A stretch of 64,000 nucleotides of DNA from Sulfuritalea sp. (GTDB taxonomy: Bacteria > Pseudomonadota > Gammaproteobacteria > Burkholderiales > Rhodocyclaceae). Of the stretch, positions 1-8,758 are shown one piece after another (positions within the stretch are counted from its first letter, which is position 1; each line of letters opens with the position of its first letter). Below the pieces are notes generated by a model. That model made no database searches and was not told the origin of the DNA. It saw nothing but the letters and a program-made list of their open reading frames with translations. Location: NCBI GenBank assembly GCA_030651305.1, contig JAUSCI010000033.1, positions 1 through 64,000 of the forward strand, written 5' to 3'. The translations under genes and the position numbers were made by a program.

Positions 1-87
1 CGGACCGCTGACAAACTGGTCAATGATTTCTTTCGGGATAGTCGGCAGCGCCGCTGCCGGTTTCTTCTTGCTCGTCTTGCTTGGCAT
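1..87 (-). CDS. IS256-family-like transposase, N-terminal fragment (cut by window edge)
   Basis: Only the first 29 codons lie in the window; the gene continues beyond the left edge. The start is the ATG at 87-85, with an AGGAG ribosome site just upstream (complement of about 92-97). The peptide begins with a Lys/Ser-rich tail and then reads ALPTIPKEIIDQFVSGP, which resembles the opening of IS256-group transposases (a proline, then a KE(L/I)(L/I)DQ helix, then GPMT). It would be a DDE-type transposase acting on its own ends. The family call rests on a short stretch and on the terminal sequence beside it, so it is moderately sure. Confidence 0.55.
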   Translation of the reverse strand, partial: MPSKTSKKKPAAALPTIPKEIIDQFVSGP

Positions 88-144
88 ACATGCTCCTTTT
101 GCAACATGTTATGCCTCACACACAAAATTTCTGACAGGCTCTGC
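1..144 (-). mobile_element. Right end of an IS256-like insertion sequence (partial)
   Basis: Upstream of the partial transposase lies an AT-rich stretch (about 117-144). Read on the minus strand it begins GGCAGAGCCTGTCAGAAATT and continues through TTTGTGT. This resembles the TGTCA...TTTTTGTGT ends of IS256-group elements, so the element probably ends near 140-144. The opposite end and the target duplication are outside the window, so the boundary is an estimate. Confidence 0.45.
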
Positions 145-312
145 CAACGCCATACATCTGGCCGCCAGCGAACACTGCGATGAACTACTCAGCTTCGATG
201 ACAAGCGATTCTCCCGCAGAGCCAACCGCTTGTCACTCAAGCCTACCGTTAGAACTCCCATTTAACGCCGTTCCCCGCCGTCCCGCCAGCGCCGACTTTT
301 CAAGGCCATTGA
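145..312. other. Non-coding gap between IS end and polysaccharide cluster
   Basis: No convincing gene is seen here. Short open frames on the plus strand have no ribosome site or recognisable motif. The stretch is the downstream flank of the leftmost polysaccharide gene, and no clear hairpin with a U-tract was found. Confidence 0.5.
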
Positions 313-1578
313 TCAGAGATCACTCCGTTCAAGCAGCAGCTGATGTTTCCGCAGAAACTCTATGCTCACGTGCGATGCCGCGCCATATGAATAATGTCCG
401 AATCTAAACAGACTTATGTAACGCTGATGCAGTGCCCGACCTTCATCGGTCTCAACAAACTTCGGGTTCAGTAGTTCTAACATTTCAACGACGAGCGAAA
501 GTATGTCTTCGCTTGAGTTCTCATGCACATCGATTTCGGCATCGACATACTGTTGCGTGAAAAAGTAGCCACCTAACTCAGAATCCAGAACTTCTTTGAA
601 CCCAAGGTAACGATCAAGCCGCCTGCTCCATAACAACTTGGGAATACTTAAGTCGCAATAGCGTATCCCCAAGGTTTCGATAGGGATCATATTGGCCTGC
701 GCGACGGGAACGCCAAATGTGCTTGAAAGAAAGGCCAAGCCCGAGGTACATCCAAGAAAGAACCGGGCCTTGGCGCACAGGAACACATCCATCCGATCGG
801 ACTTTAGCGGGTGAAGGGCGTAGTCGATTACCCCAGGCATCGCCGGCATTGGTGTCATGCTGGAATCGCCCATCCGTATGCAAAGGCCGCCGCGCCTGAC
901 GATCTCCTGCATCGCCAAGAACGTATTGCCGATACTCGCGTTGCGGTGCGACTGGATGATTTCGTTGCGAGGCAGAAAACCACCTTCCCGCACATGCACC
1001 GCCACGAACCACCTTCCGGGTGGGACACCAAGCGCGCCGAGTATTTCCTGCCCCCACACCTCGTCCTCACCAGTCAAAGACACGATAGGCGGGCGATCAC
1101 CCCATAGCGCATTGATCGGATAAATGTCCTGCGTCCCAAAAAACTTCGACACGTAACGGCTTACATCCTGCTTCATCACAAGGTGTCGGCTCATTGTCTG
1201 CAGCAACAGGCAGAACCACGGTGTGTCGATCACCGTGAAGTAAGGCCTCCAATAGTTCAGCAGATGCTGATTCGAGACCCGATGAGGCGGTGCCAGCAGA
1301 ATCCGCCGCCTGGCGGCGATGCGACCCAGCCGAACCTCCTTGAGCAAGGTATCCGGCTCTGTAGCCAGATGGCCGATATGTTCAGTACGGACGTTAAGAC
1401 ATCGATATCCGAGAACGTGACCCAGCAGTGCGCCCGGCAGCAGGATCAGCCAGAGCAATTCCTCGCCAAACTTTCGAGCAATGCCGGAGACTGCCCAGAG
1501 CGCACCGCGTTCCCGGTACCGCTGTCGGGCCACGATCAAATAGGTTGTCAGGCGAATCTGGATTTCGTTCAGACTCAT
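313..1578 (-). CDS. TIGR04372-family putative glycosyltransferase
   Basis: A protein of 421 residues. A hydrophobic segment near residues 40-57 may anchor it at the membrane. The core (about 90-330) carries the TIGR04372 signature: HVREGGF, then HRNASI, then a GG.CIRMGDSSM loop, D(Y)..HP..S.RMDVFLCA.ARFF.G.TSGL and a later proline-rich segment. These match the C-terminal half of the larger protein at 10908-13478. The family is annotated as putative glycosyltransferases in surface-polysaccharide loci; donor and acceptor are unknown. A GTG lies directly before the chosen ATG (1578). It is the last gene of the minus-strand cluster before the IS-like end. Confidence 0.7.
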   Translation of the reverse strand: MSLNEIQIRLTTYLIVARQRYRERGALWAVSGIARKFGEELLWLILLPGALLGHVLGYRCLNVRTEHIGHLATEPDTLLKEVRLGRIAARRRILLAPPHRVSNQHLLNYWRPYFTVIDTPWFCLLLQTMSRHLVMKQDVSRYVSKFFGTQDIYPINALWGDRPPIVSLTGEDEVWGQEILGALGVPPGRWFVAVHVREGGFLPRNEIIQSHRNASIGNTFLAMQEIVRRGGLCIRMGDSSMTPMPAMPGVIDYALHPLKSDRMDVFLCAKARFFLGCTSGLAFLSSTFGVPVAQANMIPIETLGIRYCDLSIPKLLWSRRLDRYLGFKEVLDSELGGYFFTQQYVDAEIDVHENSSEDILSLVVEMLELLNPKFVETDEGRALHQRYISLFRFGHYSYGAASHVSIEFLRKHQLLLERSDL

Positions 1579-1612
1579 CACTGCGGGTTGCGCAACTTCA
1601 CCTGACCGATCA

Positions 1613-2806
1613 TCACTTCGGGCGACGCAACAGGAACGGCCGCTCGATCAGCACAAAGCAAATGATAGCCCACGCCAATGCGCCGGGGAACATCACAAAT
1701 GGTGCAAACCATGCTGGCGCGTAGACGACAGGAGCAATCAGGTTCTGGACCTGCCCCGCAGCCGCGAAACTGAACTTCGGGAAGACGGCAAGAATGAAGA
1801 ACGGATGGATAAGAAAGAGGCTGTAGGAAACGACGCCAAGCACCCGAAGTGGCTTGATGCTCATCACAGCGGCAACCCTGGGCGAACGTAGCGTGCCGAT
1901 CAGGATCAGGCTGCACGCACAGGCCAGTCCGATCGAATACTCCGCCAGATTCTTTGGCACGATTTTCAGAGCCGCGAACCAGTCAAAGAAGGTACCGCTG
2001 CCACCTACCTGGAAGTCCAGGAAGAGCAGAAAGCATCCGGCGAGGACCGTAAAGACGGCAAAGCGTTCGGAAATGCGCTGGCCGTGCCGATCAACGAATT
2101 CAAACACCAGAATCCCGACGAAGAAATACTTCCACAACCACAATTCGCGGGACGCCAGTGGGTCGACGAACAGCAACACCATGAAAGATGCCGCCGCCGC
2201 CGTCATCAACCGATTGCGGAAAGCGACTACCCACAGGGGCAATACCGCATAGAACAGCACCTCTACGTAAAGGCTCCATACCGGCGGATTGATGAACTTC
2301 AGATACACCGGGTTGACAGAACGCACCATGAATGCCTGCGAGAGAAAATTCGGCAGATCGAAGGTTGCTTGCGCAACACCGTAGCTCAGCAACAGTGTGA
2401 ATAAGTAAACTGGATAAATCCGCAGAAAGCGCCGCTGCACATAGCGCCCCATGTCGTCCATCGTACGGATGTTCTTGACAGCACGAAAAATCAGAAAGCC
2501 GCTAAGCATGACGAAGATTGGCACAGCCTTGTTTCCCCCGACGGCAAGAAAATGCCACCACTGCTGCTGTGTAGTGTTGAATATTGGCTGCGGGAAAACC
2601 CATATATGAGCCATCGTCACCAGTGAGGCCGCGCCCCCGCGGTAGGCATCAAGGGCTGCTATCTCCTGCTTGGTTGACGGATACGGTAGCGAAAGGATAA
2701 GACCAGCGCGAGCGCGTACCGCTGGAATTGCCAAGGTAACGAGGAACAGGTAGAACGTCGCAGCACTAGCCGTGGCAACGCTGCTGAATTTCAGCCATTC
2801 AATCAC
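1613..2806 (-). CDS. Acyltransferase 3 (OafA/YrhL-type) membrane protein
   Basis: A 397-residue, strongly hydrophobic protein with about ten predicted membrane helices. An N-terminal DAYRGGAASLVTMAHIW segment corresponds to the conserved R...H region of acyltransferase family 3. It is followed by a GGNKAVPIFVMLSGF signature and RRFLRIYPVYLF, both typical of the family. Such enzymes transfer acyl groups, often O-acetyl, onto surface sugars from the cytoplasmic face. The start is GTG at 2806; it overlaps the end of the cupin gene by 8 bases and has AGGA about 9 bases upstream. The context suggests O-acylation of the polysaccharide made by this cluster. Confidence 0.85.
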   Translation of the reverse strand: MIEWLKFSSVATASAATFYLFLVTLAIPAVRARAGLILSLPYPSTKQEIAALDAYRGGAASLVTMAHIWVFPQPIFNTTQQQWWHFLAVGGNKAVPIFVMLSGFLIFRAVKNIRTMDDMGRYVQRRFLRIYPVYLFTLLLSYGVAQATFDLPNFLSQAFMVRSVNPVYLKFINPPVWSLYVEVLFYAVLPLWVVAFRNRLMTAAAASFMVLLFVDPLASRELWLWKYFFVGILVFEFVDRHGQRISERFAVFTVLAGCFLLFLDFQVGGSGTFFDWFAALKIVPKNLAEYSIGLACACSLILIGTLRSPRVAAVMSIKPLRVLGVVSYSLFLIHPFFILAVFPKFSFAAAGQVQNLIAPVVYAPAWFAPFVMFPGALAWAIICFVLIERPFLLRRPK

Positions 2807-3368
2807 TGGTGGAATCCTGCCTGCTGACTGCCGGTCGGCCTGTCACATCGCCAGTTGCTATTTCGCGCAGCGAATCAGCAAATACAGACCATGGTTCTGT
2901 GCCATCTGGCGCCGGTGCCCATTGTGCAAACTGGTTGCCGGTAAATGGCCCAAGAATGGTTTCGATGAAGACAACATAGTCCGAGAGCGGAATGACTGTG
3001 TGCCAACAAGGACGATTCAACCGGACCATCCTCCCTTGCCCTGATGTTCCTTCGCCAAGTCGACACGGCGTAACCTCACTCCCGTTGTCGGCAAAAATCA
3101 TGACCGCCATTTCGCCGCGCACGACATGAAATGATTTTCCGGATTTGAAGTTGATGTGCGGCACATCGCAACTCTCTTGGGGCAGCGCAATCACCATCTC
3201 GTGCAGTGAATCGTCCTGCCCGGGGTGAAGCAGCACGCGGGCACGCCGCTGCGGTGCTTGTCGGGCCCGCTCAATCGTTCGGTCGATCAAAGCCTCATCG
3301 ACTACGACGAAGGGCGAAGTCGCCACCTCGACAGCCGCACCAAGCTCCTTGAATGTTGCCCCATCCAT
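2799..3368 (-). CDS. WbuC-like cupin-fold protein
   Basis: About 189 residues from the ATG at 3368, which shares one base with the stop codon of the FkbM gene (TGATG). A longer upstream reading would run inside that gene and is less likely. The centre shows a cupin pattern: LHPGQDDSLHEMVIAL, then CDVPHINFKSGKSFHVVRGEMAV, then CWHTVIP. The His and Lys/Glu-like positions are those of the WbuC family of cupin metalloproteins often found in O-antigen loci, although the usual PHxHxxKxE pattern is altered (PHINFKSGKS). Its reaction is not known. Tight overlap on both sides marks it as an operon member. Confidence 0.6.
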   Translation of the reverse strand: MDGATFKELGAAVEVATSPFVVVDEALIDRTIERARQAPQRRARVLLHPGQDDSLHEMVIALPQESCDVPHINFKSGKSFHVVRGEMAVMIFADNGSEVTPCRLGEGTSGQGRMVRLNRPCWHTVIPLSDYVVFIETILGPFTGNQFAQWAPAPDGTEPWSVFADSLREIATGDVTGRPAVSRQDSTSD

Positions 3369-4402
3369 CACTGCCCGGCCTCGCGCAAGCGCGCCTCCAT
3401 TTCCTGCACCTGCGGGTAGAACTCGCTGCCACCCTCGAGTGGTTCTCCATAGATTGCAGCGAAGATGCCGCGCACACGATCCCATTGTTCGTCAGGAACG
3501 GTTCTCCAACGTCCGAGGAAGTTGGCAATATCCAGTTGAAGGCCGCTGAACAGCCGTGTCCCCCTTACCCGTTCCGACATCCTGTGGAGGCCGGACTCAA
3601 GCACATGCTCGCGCAGCATGTCAATCCCTACATCGGGTGCATTGTTGAGCATGCAGAAAAGGGCCAGCTTGAGCATTGCAAGGTCGTGCGTATCCGCATC
3701 CGAGCCAAAACGCCTGGCGCACCACTCAGGACGACGGATCCAGACACCGTCGGCGGCAACGAGGACTCCGTAGCGGAAGTCTTCTGGTTCGATGGGGTCC
3801 GGCTTGCGGAACAGGCCGAGGCGCGGGTATCCGTAGCCGCGATAGTCCAGGTTCAGCAGCACGAAGTCCTTGGACAGCAGGAAATCGTGGGTTTCGGAGA
3901 ACAGCTTCTGGCCAATGAAACAAGGCTGAAAATTGCAGCTGCTGCGCACACCAAGGATGCAGTCCTCGAGCTGTGCTGCGGCGCCCTCGATCACGTCGTG
4001 CTCGGTGCCCTCGGTATCCACCTTGAGAAAGTCCACGTTTATGTTCCGTTCCGCCATCACCGCATCGATGGTGCGTGTCCTGATCTTGATCTCGCGTTCA
4101 ATCTCGGCCTGCCCCGGCTTGAGGCGGCGAAAACATTCCGAGGTCAAATCCGGTTTAAGGAACGAACTCAGGCCACGATGCTTAAGCAAGTGAAACGTGC
4201 GCTCGCCTTCGCTGCTGTCCAGTGCGGTCTCGAATATCTCAAAAACAGTCTTGTCGAGCTTGGAACGCAGGCGCTCTGCCTCGACCGTATCCGGCTCGAA
4301 CATCAGGTAGCTCATTTTTCCCTTGTAACCGCGCCAACTCGGGTGCATGCCATAGCGCGCGCCCACATCCATCACCACCGTTGAACCGAATCGCTCTTCC
4401 AA
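3368..4402 (-). CDS. FkbM-family SAM-dependent methyltransferase
   Basis: 344 residues. Residues 8-30 give the SAM-binding strand (TVVMDVGARYGMHPSW), followed by LMFEPDT. The diagnostic FkbM segment VDFLKVDTEGTEHDVIEGA is in the middle. FkbM enzymes O-methylate sugars or polyketides; here a sugar hydroxyl of the surface glycan is the likely target. The start is TTG at 4402, supported by AGGGAG about 8 bases upstream; no in-frame ATG is nearby. The C-terminal third has no recognised domain. Downstream it overlaps the cupin gene by one base. Confidence 0.85.
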   Translation of the reverse strand: MEERFGSTVVMDVGARYGMHPSWRGYKGKMSYLMFEPDTVEAERLRSKLDKTVFEIFETALDSSEGERTFHLLKHRGLSSFLKPDLTSECFRRLKPGQAEIEREIKIRTRTIDAVMAERNINVDFLKVDTEGTEHDVIEGAAAQLEDCILGVRSSCNFQPCFIGQKLFSETHDFLLSKDFVLLNLDYRGYGYPRLGLFRKPDPIEPEDFRYGVLVAADGVWIRRPEWCARRFGSDADTHDLAMLKLALFCMLNNAPDVGIDMLREHVLESGLHRMSERVRGTRLFSGLQLDIANFLGRWRTVPDEQWDRVRGIFAAIYGEPLEGGSEFYPQVQEMEARLREAGQ

Positions 4403-4430
4403 AATGCGCTCCCTAAAAAGTTCTGTTTCT

Positions 4431-5672
4431 TCAGGCCGGGATAAAGCTCACATCCGGCAGTGGCACCAGAAATCGACCACCGCCCGCCAGATAGTCACTG
4501 TTTTTCTCGCAGATCGGCCCGGCATAGCGCCAGGCGAGCACGATCACCAAACCGGGTCTGCGCGACAGCAGTGCGTCGCGGCCAAGAATCTCGACATCGT
4601 AGTCCGGCCCGACAAGCCGCTTCTTGAAGGGAGTATCGTCGACGACGAAACCGAGGTGCGGCCCGAGTTCGAATTGATTGATCAGCGACGCACAACCTAC
4701 CGATGAGCCATACACCGCAACCACCTGCCCCTTGGCAAGGGTTGCCCCGACAGCCGTGGCAATATCGCGCTTGATTGCATCCAGCCGCGCAACAAGGTGC
4801 TCATAGGCTGTCGTGCCGTTCAGGCCGAACGCCTCTTCCTGCGCAGCCAACTCGCCTACGCTGCCATGAACCGGCCGACCCCCACCGTGCCTTTGCACCA
4901 TGACGCGAATCGACCCTCCCTTCGGCCAAATTCGATCAACTCGAACGACCTCGAAACCCCTGGCAGCAAAGAACGACACCAGTGGCTTCACCGTGAAATA
5001 CGACAGATGCTCGTGATAAACCACATCGAGCAGCATCTTGTCGATTACGTCCAGACCGTATTGGGTTTCAAAAACGAACAGCCCATCGTCGGCGAGGCAG
5101 GCGCGCACCCCCTCGATCATGTCCGTCAGGTCGTCCAGATTCGCCAGCGTGTTGTTGGAGATCACAATCGCCGCTCGCCCATGCGCGACGGCAAGTCTGC
5201 TTGCCAATTCCTCGGTGAAGAAATCGGCAATGGTTGGAATACCTCGTGCCGTGGCTGCCTCGGCAATACGCCTGGCCGGGTCGATACCGAGCACTCTGGC
5301 GCCCTTGGATTTGAAGTATTCAAGCAAGGTGCCATCATTGCTGCCAATTTCGATCACCAGCGGCGAGACCCTGCCGGCCAATTCAGGTGCAAGCGTGTTG
5401 GCCAGTTGAGCAAAGTGCTCGCGCAATCCCAACGAGATCGACGTCTCATACATGAAGCTGTCGTACTGCAGATGCGGATCGACCACGGTCGTAATCTGCA
5501 ATAATCCACAATCCGTACAGCGGAACAAATCGAGTGGCGCGGCAACACGCAACAGCGACTCAATACCCTCGTGGTCGTCGCCGATATTGGGAGACACCAC
5601 CGGTATCGGCTTGAGTGGAACTACTACATCGAGTGCACTGGAGCCGCATAACCGGCAGGTGTGTCGAATCAT
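4431..5672 (-). CDS. Zinc-finger class I methyltransferase, sugar C-methyltransferase type
   Basis: 413 residues from the ATG at 5672. Three parts are visible. An N-terminal zinc site (HTCRLCGSS near residues 4-12, and FRCTDCGLL later) matches the putative zinc-binding domain of sugar C-methyltransferases. A Rossmann methyltransferase follows, with [20 protein letters not shown] and VLGIDPA. The C-terminal domain ([29 protein letters not shown]) is typical of the NovU/TylC3-like C-methyltransferase family. Such enzymes add a methyl branch to a dTDP- or GDP-4-keto sugar. The longer upstream reading overlaps the oxidoreductase gene and is rejected. A gap of 10 bases to the preceding gene implies co-transcription. 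Confidence 0.8.
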   Translation of the reverse strand: MIRHTCRLCGSSALDVVVPLKPIPVVSPNIGDDHEGIESLLRVAAPLDLFRCTDCGLLQITTVVDPHLQYDSFMYETSISLGLREHFAQLANTLAPELAGRVSPLVIEIGSNDGTLLEYFKSKGARVLGIDPARRIAEAATARGIPTIADFFTEELASRLAVAHGRAAIVISNNTLANLDDLTDMIEGVRACLADDGLFVFETQYGLDVIDKMLLDVVYHEHLSYFTVKPLVSFFAARGFEVVRVDRIWPKGGSIRVMVQRHGGGRPVHGSVGELAAQEEAFGLNGTTAYEHLVARLDAIKRDIATAVGATLAKGQVVAVYGSSVGCASLINQFELGPHLGFVVDDTPFKKRLVGPDYDVEILGRDALLSRRPGLVIVLAWRYAGPICEKNSDYLAGGGRFLVPLPDVSFIPA

Positions 5673-5682
5673 GAAGACCTGA

Positions 5683-6777
5683 TCAGCCACGCTTAATTCC
5701 CTGGACGAACTGAAATATTTCTTCCAGCAATTCCATGTCCTTGAGCGAATCCTCGCCCGTCGCCAGGAGGGCGTTCGGCCTGCCGGCGATAGCGTCGGCA
5801 AAGGCCTGCATCTGACGGGTAAAACTCCATGGCTCAGATGTGTCATGCCCCCAACAGGATGTCTTGGCCTCGCCGACATTTTCATCGAGTGTCACGGCGG
5901 CGCAGCGATCACGCTGCTTAAGCGAGGTGAGTTGCAGTTCCAGGCGACCGCGCTCAAAGAAAAACTCGAACGATTCCTCCCAGCGACCGGTGGCCGCGCG
6001 ACCAAGATCCAGCGTAATGGGAATGCCAACCGCATCAAACATCACGGTTGCTGCCTGATCGTAAGCGACGACCGCGTGCCGAACCGAAAGATCGGCTCCG
6101 AGCAGAAATCGAAGCAAATTGATGCTGTGCAAGCCGACATTGGCGAACCAATCGTACTTTCGCGCCAACTCAGGCTGGAGCCATTCGGGCGTTATGGGAA
6201 GAGTCGGCGCTGACGGGACGGCGGTAGATGCCTCGCTCCGAATGTAGTCTTCGCAATAGCCAACATACTCGGCACAGAAGTTCTTGCCGCGAACGTAAAT
6301 CAGGGCTCCTAGACGCCGGGAGGATACAAGTTCAGCAAGGATTGCTTGCGCTCTTAGCACTCCCGCGTCGTAGCGCTTCATAAATCCTACGACATACACC
6401 AGCCCTTTGCTCCTGGCCAGCGCAACCAACTCTTGTGCAATGGGAAGCGTCATCGCCATCGGCTTTTCGGAAAGCACATGCTTGCCATAATTCAATGCAT
6501 CGCGAACGAGCTCGGCTGTATGTGTTCTATGCGTGACGACAACCACCGCCTCATGTTGGCACTCCTTGAGCAAATCAAGATGTGATGTAAATGAACGGCA
6601 AGAATGTCTCGCAGCTACTCTATCAACAAGGGCAGCGTTCAAATCCGCAACACCGGCAATCTGCAGTGAAGCCGTCTGCTCAATTGCGGAAATGTGCACA
6701 ATTTGGCTGACCATCCCGGTGCCAATTACAGCAACATTGCGCGGTAGTGCAGTGTGATCTTGGCTAACTGAATTCAC
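5683..6777 (-). CDS. Gfo/Idh/MocA-family NAD(P)-dependent sugar oxidoreductase
   Basis: 364 residues. The N-terminal Rossmann fold shows [14 protein letters not shown] and then GVADLN. The EKP motif with the conserved catalytic lysine is in [11 protein letters not shown], about residue 105. The C-terminal part has the alpha/beta substrate domain typical of the family. Such enzymes oxidise or reduce keto-sugars, often nucleotide-linked. Next to a C-methyltransferase it could reduce the keto group left after methyl transfer, which is an inference from context. The start is GTG at 6777; no closer ATG exists before the glycine-rich loop. Confidence 0.8.
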   Translation of the reverse strand: MNSVSQDHTALPRNVAVIGTGMVSQIVHISAIEQTASLQIAGVADLNAALVDRVAARHSCRSFTSHLDLLKECQHEAVVVVTHRTHTAELVRDALNYGKHVLSEKPMAMTLPIAQELVALARSKGLVYVVGFMKRYDAGVLRAQAILAELVSSRRLGALIYVRGKNFCAEYVGYCEDYIRSEASTAVPSAPTLPITPEWLQPELARKYDWFANVGLHSINLLRFLLGADLSVRHAVVAYDQAATVMFDAVGIPITLDLGRAATGRWEESFEFFFERGRLELQLTSLKQRDRCAAVTLDENVGEAKTSCWGHDTSEPWSFTRQMQAFADAIAGRPNALLATGEDSLKDMELLEEIFQFVQGIKRG

Positions 6778-6800
6778 GGTCGTGGCGGTTCGCGTCTAAG

Positions 6801-7826
6801 TCAGGTTGGATCAGGAACAATTTGTGGCGAGTACTCGCCAACCACAGCCATTTGTCGTGAAAAAATCAATTCAGCCGATTCATTATTGAATACTCCATCG
6901 CGCATGATTTCATAGCACTTTGTCGCAATCGGCTTAATCACGTCAGGATGTGCAATCTTCGAGTCAGGTATGTCCGGCAGCTTTCTAACCATAGGGACCT
7001 CAAGCACGTCCCGCAGACGCTGCCTGTCGTAGTTTGCGCCAAGAAAATCCAAGACACGCGGGATCTCATTTTTGATATCTGAGTAAGCAATCGTCACTCC
7101 TTGCCCACTCTCAGTAACCTTACGAAATACATAGTCATTGCGTAGTAGGTTAACTAAGTAGCCCTTGATAATTTCTATCGGCAAGTCGACCTGGGCCATA
7201 GGCTTTTCCCGCCCATGATCCAAATAATCGTCTTTGATTCGTTCCCTCAAGGTTGCCGCTTCTTTAGCAGTCCGTGCCAGATCAATCCCTGGGGCTTTAC
7301 TGTCATAGTCGTGTGCAACGCCCCGAGACAAATTCGACTTGAGCAAATCCCAATAATCACGTACTAGATGGATGCGCTTCAGCGATACCGAGTGACAAGC
7401 GTATTCGATTAGTCTTACTGACGTTTCAGGCAGGTAGTCGTAAATCGGCAAAGTCAGCTTGGCGCCAAAGGGCAAAATGACTCCTGGCTCCAATTCTGTT
7501 GTCGTCAGCACATAAATCGATATGTAGATATCCGTGATCCCACTTAGAAGATGAAGATTTCCATTAACTGGTACGGGTGAGTAGGACTTCAACGAATACT
7601 CAAAATTGCATCTTGCGCCGACAGAGCTGAGTGTGGTTGCAACATAAGTACTGCCCGAGCGTGCATTGGAGAGCAGAAGAAATAATTCAGGTCTGACGGT
7701 CATTGCCTCTAACCGCGCTGTAGCGCGTTTTGATTCCTTCAATAAAGCCGCGAAATGGTGTCTCCGTATCAGGGCATACCCTGTAAGGTCGCTAAACGTA
7801 CTTTGCACTAATTCCTTTATGGACAT
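6801..7826 (-). CDS. Sulfotransferase-like protein, copy 1
   Basis: 341 residues. LLLSNARSGSTYVATTL (about residues 50-66) resembles the 5'-phosphosulfate-binding loop of PAPS sulfotransferases. HLVRDYWDLLKSNLSRG (about 183-199) resembles the 3'-phosphate-binding strand and helix. The protein is clearly paralogous to the next gene upstream: both share SNARSGS, TLPIYD(Y/F)L and WDLLKSNLSRGVAHD. PAPS would be the donor and a sugar hydroxyl or amine of the glycan the likely acceptor. The gene is visibly more AT-rich than the core genes, which suggests acquisition. Function as a true sulfotransferase is not proven. Confidence 0.65.
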   Translation of the reverse strand: MSIKELVQSTFSDLTGYALIRRHHFAALLKESKRATARLEAMTVRPELFLLLSNARSGSTYVATTLSSVGARCNFEYSLKSYSPVPVNGNLHLLSGITDIYISIYVLTTTELEPGVILPFGAKLTLPIYDYLPETSVRLIEYACHSVSLKRIHLVRDYWDLLKSNLSRGVAHDYDSKAPGIDLARTAKEAATLRERIKDDYLDHGREKPMAQVDLPIEIIKGYLVNLLRNDYVFRKVTESGQGVTIAYSDIKNEIPRVLDFLGANYDRQRLRDVLEVPMVRKLPDIPDSKIAHPDVIKPIATKCYEIMRDGVFNNESAELIFSRQMAVVGEYSPQIVPDPT

Positions 7827-7840
7827 GGTTGTGTGGCGCT

Positions 7841-8749
7841 TCAGCTGAACAGCCTGTCTATTTCTTTGCGTTGAGCCTCATAAATCCACTGGGCACTCTT
7901 TTTTCTCAGAATCTCATCCCAAAAATATTGATAGCAGCAAGCAGTAACTTCGCGCAGAAGAGATTCATGAGGAATATTTGAATCCGGTATCGTGGGTAGC
8001 TTCCTGAGAATGGGCGTATCCAGGGCGGAAACAAGATCGTATCTATTCACCTCAACTTCCAGATAATCTAGGACTCGTTTGAATACTGATATTTCCTGAA
8101 GAGACTCATAGTTCACCCTGATTCCGTTCTTGGAATTGCATATACAAGAAAATGCAAAGTCATTTCGGATCAGGTTTGTGAGATATTTCTTGAAGTCCTC
8201 TTCAGGCAAGCCAACAAAAACGCTCTGCTTCTCTGGGCCCAGCTCGGCAACAGGAAGATTTGCATAAGCCTGATGCATATAACTGGACTCAGACCACCCT
8301 TTTCCGATGGGATTGAAATCATGAGCCACTCCGCGCGACAAATTCGATTTCAACAAATCCCAATAATGGCGGACAAGGTGAATAGGTCTTGAGATATTTC
8401 GGCACGATTTGACTATGGTCTTAATTTCCTCATCGCTCAGAAAGTCATAGATCGGAATCGTAAGTTTGGAACCAAATATCGGAACTTCAGGTTCAAAATG
8501 TTTCTGAAGTTCTGTCGCCACATCAAGAATCCCGTGGCATATGAATTTTTGATGCGGCATTGGGGTGCCATAGGGACGTAGTGCGAACTCAAAATCTCCT
8601 ACGGCACCCATAGCTGAGAGCGACGATTGGAAATAGCTGCTGCCAGAACGTGCGTTCGACATAATGAGAAAGCAACGAGCTTCGGCATCTTTGCTTTGTC
8701 CACTTGATGCAAAGAGACACTTATAAAGAAGAGAGAGAAAGCTGGCCAT
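7841..8749 (-). CDS. Sulfotransferase-like protein, copy 2 (tandem paralogue)
   Basis: 302 residues. It carries the same loop (FLIMSNARSGSSYFQSSL, about residues 27-44) and 3'-phosphate motif (HLVRHYWDLLKSNLSRG) as the neighbouring paralogue, and a shared IPIYDFLS segment. The two proteins are diverged outside these motifs, so this is an old duplication or a joint acquisition rather than a recent copy. The rows 8101-8220 are about 39% G+C by hand count, against about 60% in a sample of the amino acid transporter genes (38041-38100). The gaps to the neighbours are 9 and 14 bases, which indicates one transcript. Confidence 0.65.
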   Translation of the reverse strand: MASFLSLLYKCLFASSGQSKDAEARCFLIMSNARSGSSYFQSSLSAMGAVGDFEFALRPYGTPMPHQKFICHGILDVATELQKHFEPEVPIFGSKLTIPIYDFLSDEEIKTIVKSCRNISRPIHLVRHYWDLLKSNLSRGVAHDFNPIGKGWSESSYMHQAYANLPVAELGPEKQSVFVGLPEEDFKKYLTNLIRNDFAFSCICNSKNGIRVNYESLQEISVFKRVLDYLEVEVNRYDLVSALDTPILRKLPTIPDSNIPHESLLREVTACCYQYFWDEILRKKSAQWIYEAQRKEIDRLFS

Positions 8750-8758
8750 AGATACGCT

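Noticed and set aside
3369-3485. Longer N-terminus for the cupin protein
   Set aside because: It would overlap the FkbM coding region fully; the ATG sharing one base with the FkbM stop is the natural start.
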